Positions 61,242 through 64,000 of a stretch of 64,000 bases of DNA are shown in pieces. The stretch is taken from positions 1 through 64,000 of the forward strand of contig CAJUQO010000002.1 in NCBI GenBank assembly GCA_910588295.1, in the 5' to 3' direction. The DNA is from an uncultured Lachnospiraceae bacterium (GTDB taxonomy: Bacteria > Bacillota > Clostridia > Lachnospirales > Lachnospiraceae). Both the position numbers and the translations under genes were made by a program. Position 1 is the stretch's first letter; each line of letters opens with the position of its first letter. The notes beneath the pieces were generated by a model. The model ran no database searches. It was not told where the DNA came from and was given only the letters and a program-made list of their open reading frames with translations.

Positions 61242-61832
61242 TCACCTCTTCCACGGATTTTTTATCACAATTTGTCTACATTCCTTACGAAAAATCTCAT
61301 TTTCTGCCAAATCCCTGACCAGTTCCGTCGCTCTTCCCTGATACAGTGCATGACGTATTTCCTGGGGTTCCAGTTTTAAACCCGGTGTATTTATCCTTTT
61401 GAATAAACTGTATTTAACCTCGGGGGGAGTATCCGGTAAAACTAAATAAAAATTAATCTGCCCCTCCTCAATTCTCCTCTGATACACCCGGGGGAGTTCT
61501 TCCATGGCACAATTATTATAATCCGGCAAATATTCAAGCCCTGATAATTTCCACTCTTTATCAACTAAAAACTCTTTCAACGTACACAAACGCTGTAACC
61601 CGTCTATTACTTGCCAGCAGTTACTGTCACGGCCATCAAAATACATGGGAGGAATGGGTAACTGAATCATTAAAGATTCGATCAACTGGCTTTTTACCGT
61701 AATATTCCAGAGACTCTTTTTTCGCTGAAATTCGGTATCCAAATTGATTTCATCATTTTTCAGCCGTTTTACAATTGCTTCCACACTTAGCATTTTGGGA
61801 ATAATAGCTATTTTCCTGGAATCCAATACCAT
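61242..61832 (-). CDS. DUF262 (ParB/Srx-like) protein, short form
   Basis: 196 aa. The DUF262 marks are 'LDTEFQRKKSLWN' and 'QVIDGLQRLCTLKEFL' (D-G-x-Q-R), followed by 'YSLFKRINTPGLKLEPQEIR'. DUF262 is the nucleotide-dependent nuclease-type domain in GmrSD-like and other defence proteins. Here only the N-terminal domain is present; many relatives have 350 aa or more. It ends 3 bases before fic, so it is a functional unit or an old truncation. GAGG lies 11 bases before the ATG. Confidence 0.8.
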   Translation of the reverse strand: MVLDSRKIAIIPKMLSVEAIVKRLKNDEINLDTEFQRKKSLWNITVKSQLIESLMIQLPIPPMYFDGRDSNCWQVIDGLQRLCTLKEFLVDKEWKLSGLEYLPDYNNCAMEELPRVYQRRIEEGQINFYLVLPDTPPEVKYSLFKRINTPGLKLEPQEIRHALYQGRATELVRDLAENEIFRKECRQIVIKNPWKR

Positions 61833-61858
61833 TTTTTTAGGTTCCTCATTATCTACAA

Positions 61859-62029
61859 TTAAAAGGATTTTTTACTTTTTTCTATATATTCAATTACTTC
61901 CCTATATGTTTCATCCGTATACATATCAAGTTCATTCAGTAAATGCTGAACGGTCACTGTCCTTAACTCTCCGTTGTCTTCACCGATTTTAATGATTGCG
62001 TCCAGTTCCTTCTTCAACTTATTATCCAT
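61859..62029 (-). CDS. Small protein resembling sigma-70 region 1.1
   Basis: 56 aa (MDNKLKKELDAIIKIGEDNG...). The pattern 'L-x3-I-x2-G-x3-G-x-L-T...L-L-x-E-L-D...I-x-E-Y-I-E' resembles the three-helix region 1.1 of housekeeping sigma factors. No other sigma domain follows. GAGGAAGG lies about nine bases before the ATG, and it ends 26 bases before the DUF262 gene, so it leads the four-gene operon. The family match is by eye only. Confidence 0.5.
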   Translation of the reverse strand: MDNKLKKELDAIIKIGEDNGELRTVTVQHLLNELDMYTDETYREVIEYIEKSKKSF

Positions 62030-62079
62030 ACTACCATGCCTTCCTCAGTTCCTTATACCTATAAACACATTTATGGTAC

Positions 62080-62120
62080 AAAAAAAGCTACAGGCAATCT
62101 CTGGCCTGCGGCTCTTTTTT
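62080..62120. terminator. Bidirectional terminator
   Basis: Stem AGCTACAGGC (62087-62096) / GCCTGCGGCT (62105-62114), with T-tracts on both strands (CTTTTTT on plus, GCTTTTTTTG on minus). Ends the HAD-CPBP transcript at 62119. Confidence 0.75.
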
Positions 62121-63720
62121 AACGCACCGGTGCGCGGAAAAATGTCAGCCACATTCCCACGGCCAGCACCGGTACCATGATGCCGTCCGCGATCAAAGCG
62201 GCCGTCGTCCCACTCCCCAATACCAGCGCAACAATACTCATTCCCATGACAGACCATAGATTCGCCACAATATGCGCCGTAATCGGTGCGCGCATATCCT
62301 GCGTCCGCTCCAGGACACACCCCAAAAACACTCCGATCAGGGAGGCGTAGATAAACTGGACAACATTCCCGTGGTAAACGCCAAAGGTCACCGCCGACAG
62401 CACGATGGCCCAGCCTCTGCCCAGATAATCCCGAAGACGCTGCTGCAATAGCCCGCGGAATACCAGCTCCTCAATCACCGGCGATACGATCACCACCACG
62501 GCCAGCAGCATAAGGATGCTCTGCCCGTCAAAAACTTGGGCGCTGGTTTCCTGATAGCCGGGAAATATCTCACTGATATTGGAAAGCGTAATCAGGTCAT
62601 TGAGAATCTGGCACAAAGCGATTGCCGACAAAACCACACCCAGCATCACGGAAGCCGAACAATCCCTTTCCGGTCTGCGCCTGTAATGGTACTGCCGGTG
62701 CTTCCTCCTTCTCTCATCCATCTGGATCAGCTTGAGCTGCACCGGCATGGACACCAGATTAGCTACTCCGGTAAGCAGGACGACCCCGTGCATCATCATA
62801 TCCGTAATTTCCGTCTGATCCGTGATCCCCAAAAGGAAAATGGCTACAATGGCAATGAACCCGTATCCCACCGTCGTCACCGCCGTGGTAATGGCAAAAT
62901 GGAGCAGCACCGGATAGATCACCCGCCATATTTTTTTGACCACAGACTCTTCATATGGCGGCTCCTGTACATCCGATACGATCCGGACACTCCGGCTCTC
63001 CGACGTAGACGCCAGGGGCGCCTCCAGGAAATTGCCCATATCTATACTGTTGGTTTCCACCGTCTCGTCGTCTTCATCAGACTCTGCCAGCACGGCCAGG
63101 CCTGATACCGAATCCGCTACATAAGCCGCTCCCGCTTTTTTCAGCTCTTCCCGGCTGCCATAGCCGTACGCCACGCCAATACACTGCAAGCCGCAGTGAT
63201 GGGCCCCGATCACGTCATAATCCCGATCCCCCACCATCAGCACCGCCTGCCTGTGGGTAGACATACCCAGCCGCCTCAGCGCTTCCTCAATCACTTCAGA
63301 TTTGGAGGTACGGCCATCAAGTTCCGCGCCCACAATCTCCCGGAAATATCCGCTCAGGCCAAAATGGTCAAGGATCTGGCGTACATAGACCTCCGGCTTT
63401 GACGAAGCCACTGCCAGGATCCGGCCCCGGTCTACCAGGAGCTTCAGGATATCCTCTATCCCCGGATAGACCTCATTTTCAAACATTCCTTTATCCGTAT
63501 AGCGCTCCCGGTAATAGCGGATCGCCTCCAAGGCCTCCCCGTCGTCAAATCCGGCGTAAGCCATGAACTGTTCCTTAAGCGGCGGTCCCACAAAGCACCG
63601 CAATGCCTGTAAATCGACCACCGGCCTGCCCATTTTCTCCAGCGCATACTGTACCGAACGCATGATTCCGGGCCCGGAATCCGTAAGCGTTCCGTCCAGA
63701 TCAAACAAGATCACCTGCAT
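62119..63720 (-). CDS. HAD phosphatase fused to CPBP membrane protease
   Basis: 533 aa. Residues 1-210 are a HAD hydrolase of the phosphoglycolate-phosphatase type: 'VILFDLDGTLTDSG' (nucleophile Asp), 'AVASSKP', Lys in 'RTSKSEVIEEAL', and 'LMVGDRDYDVIGAHHCGL'. After an acidic linker come 7-8 membrane segments with CPBP (Abi) motifs: 'VIEELVFRGLLQQRL' (E-E-x3-R), 'FGVYHGN' and 'HIVANLW'. The two halves are normally separate genes. Start ATG at 63720 is preferred to a TTG at 63732. Joint role unknown. Confidence 0.88.
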   Translation of the reverse strand: MQVILFDLDGTLTDSGPGIMRSVQYALEKMGRPVVDLQALRCFVGPPLKEQFMAYAGFDDGEALEAIRYYRERYTDKGMFENEVYPGIEDILKLLVDRGRILAVASSKPEVYVRQILDHFGLSGYFREIVGAELDGRTSKSEVIEEALRRLGMSTHRQAVLMVGDRDYDVIGAHHCGLQCIGVAYGYGSREELKKAGAAYVADSVSGLAVLAESDEDDETVETNSIDMGNFLEAPLASTSESRSVRIVSDVQEPPYEESVVKKIWRVIYPVLLHFAITTAVTTVGYGFIAIVAIFLLGITDQTEITDMMMHGVVLLTGVANLVSMPVQLKLIQMDERRRKHRQYHYRRRPERDCSASVMLGVVLSAIALCQILNDLITLSNISEIFPGYQETSAQVFDGQSILMLLAVVVIVSPVIEELVFRGLLQQRLRDYLGRGWAIVLSAVTFGVYHGNVVQFIYASLIGVFLGCVLERTQDMRAPITAHIVANLWSVMGMSIVALVLGSGTTAALIADGIMVPVLAVGMWLTFFRAPVR

Positions 63721-63777
63721 ATCTCTCACCAACTCTCATGGCCGGCCCCGTCACCCGCGGCGGCCGACGGCCAACAG

Positions 63778-64000
63778 TTACATTTTTTCCGGTGCGGAAA
63801 ATCCCAGCAGGCCAATGCCTGTCTCCAGCACATCGCGGGCCAGCACCAATAGACGGATGTAAGATTGCCGTCTGCCGGCATCCACCTCGCCCAAAATCTT
63901 TGTCTCATGATAAAAATGATTGAAAGCGTTCGCCAGTTCATAAATATAAGCGCACAGCCTATGGGGCGCCTTTTCCTCGAACGCCGTCTGCACGGCAGCG
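63778..64000 (-). CDS. argS: Arginyl-tRNA synthetase, C-terminal end (partial)
   Basis: Only the last 73 codons are in the window. 'PHRLCAYIYELANAFNHFYH' and 'RLLVLARDVLETGIGLLGF' are the DALR anticodon-binding domain that ends class I ArgS. The gene continues past position 64000. Its stop lies 57 bases before the HAD-CPBP start. Confidence 0.9.
   Translation of the reverse strand, partial: AAVQTAFEEKAPHRLCAYIYELANAFNHFYHETKILGEVDAGRRQSYIRLLVLARDVLETGIGLLGFSAPEKM

Noticed and set aside
30431..62056. A 16-base identity (TTCCTCAGTTCCTTAT) at about 30431-30446 and 62041-62056
   Set aside because: A match of this length is expected by chance about once in 64 kb counting both strands, and the flanks do not match.
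1..64000. tRNA, rRNA and CRISPR arrays
   Set aside because: No cloverleaf-like 75-base segments with CCA-type ends, no rRNA-like stretches and no regularly spaced repeats were found by reading.

Overview
The window looks like a chromosomal segment of an anaerobic gut-type Clostridia, most likely a Lachnospiraceae member. The signs are Gram-positive Shine-Dalgarno sites before almost every gene, secreted Big2/BspA-type proteins, a Firmicutes NadA-NadB-NadC-NiaR operon, many uroporphyrinogen-decarboxylase-fold (URO-D) paralogues, and a Firmicutes type VII secretion (T7SS) locus. The genus cannot be fixed from the sequence. Almost all genes lie on the minus strand; the plus-strand exceptions are two AraC regulators, pyruvate kinase, a broken Mn-catalase and an IS transposase. 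|| Layout: 1-2.1 kb is a mobile-element scar with an AbiE-type toxin-antitoxin pair and an unidentified C-terminal remnant abutting a 5'-truncated Mn-catalase gene. 2.6-18.3 kb is a carbohydrate region: five URO-D-fold proteins (one frameshifted), a D-lyxose isomerase-type cupin enzyme, an FGGY kinase, a PfkB (1-phosphofructokinase-type) kinase, an RbsBAC-type sugar ABC importer, an aldose 1-epimerase-like protein and two AraC regulators. The promoters of its two main transcription units share the same operator at the same distance from the -10 box, so the importer and the catabolic genes are probably co-regulated. No corrinoid protein is encoded here, so what the URO-D proteins do is open. 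|| 18.6-24.7 kb holds pyruvate kinase, a CAP-domain secreted protein whose promoter contains a LexA-like box, and nadA-nadB-nadC-niaR with a palindrome over its -35 box. 24.8-34.4 kb has a transglutaminase-like surface protein, a DUF362 ferredoxin-type protein, a second CAP protein, a ferritin-like protein, a truncated GDPD gene, an IS1182-family element and an AAA-ATPase/PDDEXK protein. || 34.4-58.1 kb is a T7SS locus (PASTA Ser/Thr kinase, EssC ATPase, YukD, four WXG100 proteins, an effector candidate, DUF4176) flanked on both sides by secreted Big2, leucine-rich-repeat and zinc-ribbon-like proteins, several of them tandem paralogues and one broken by three single-base losses in A-runs. No EssA, EssB or EsaA gene is seen. 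An active-looking membrane kinase sits where the pseudokinase EssB might be expected. || 58.2-64 kb has an XRE regulator, a tight four-gene operon (small sigma-1.1-like protein, DUF262 protein, Fic protein, large helical protein), a HAD-CPBP fusion, and the 3' end of argS at the window edge.
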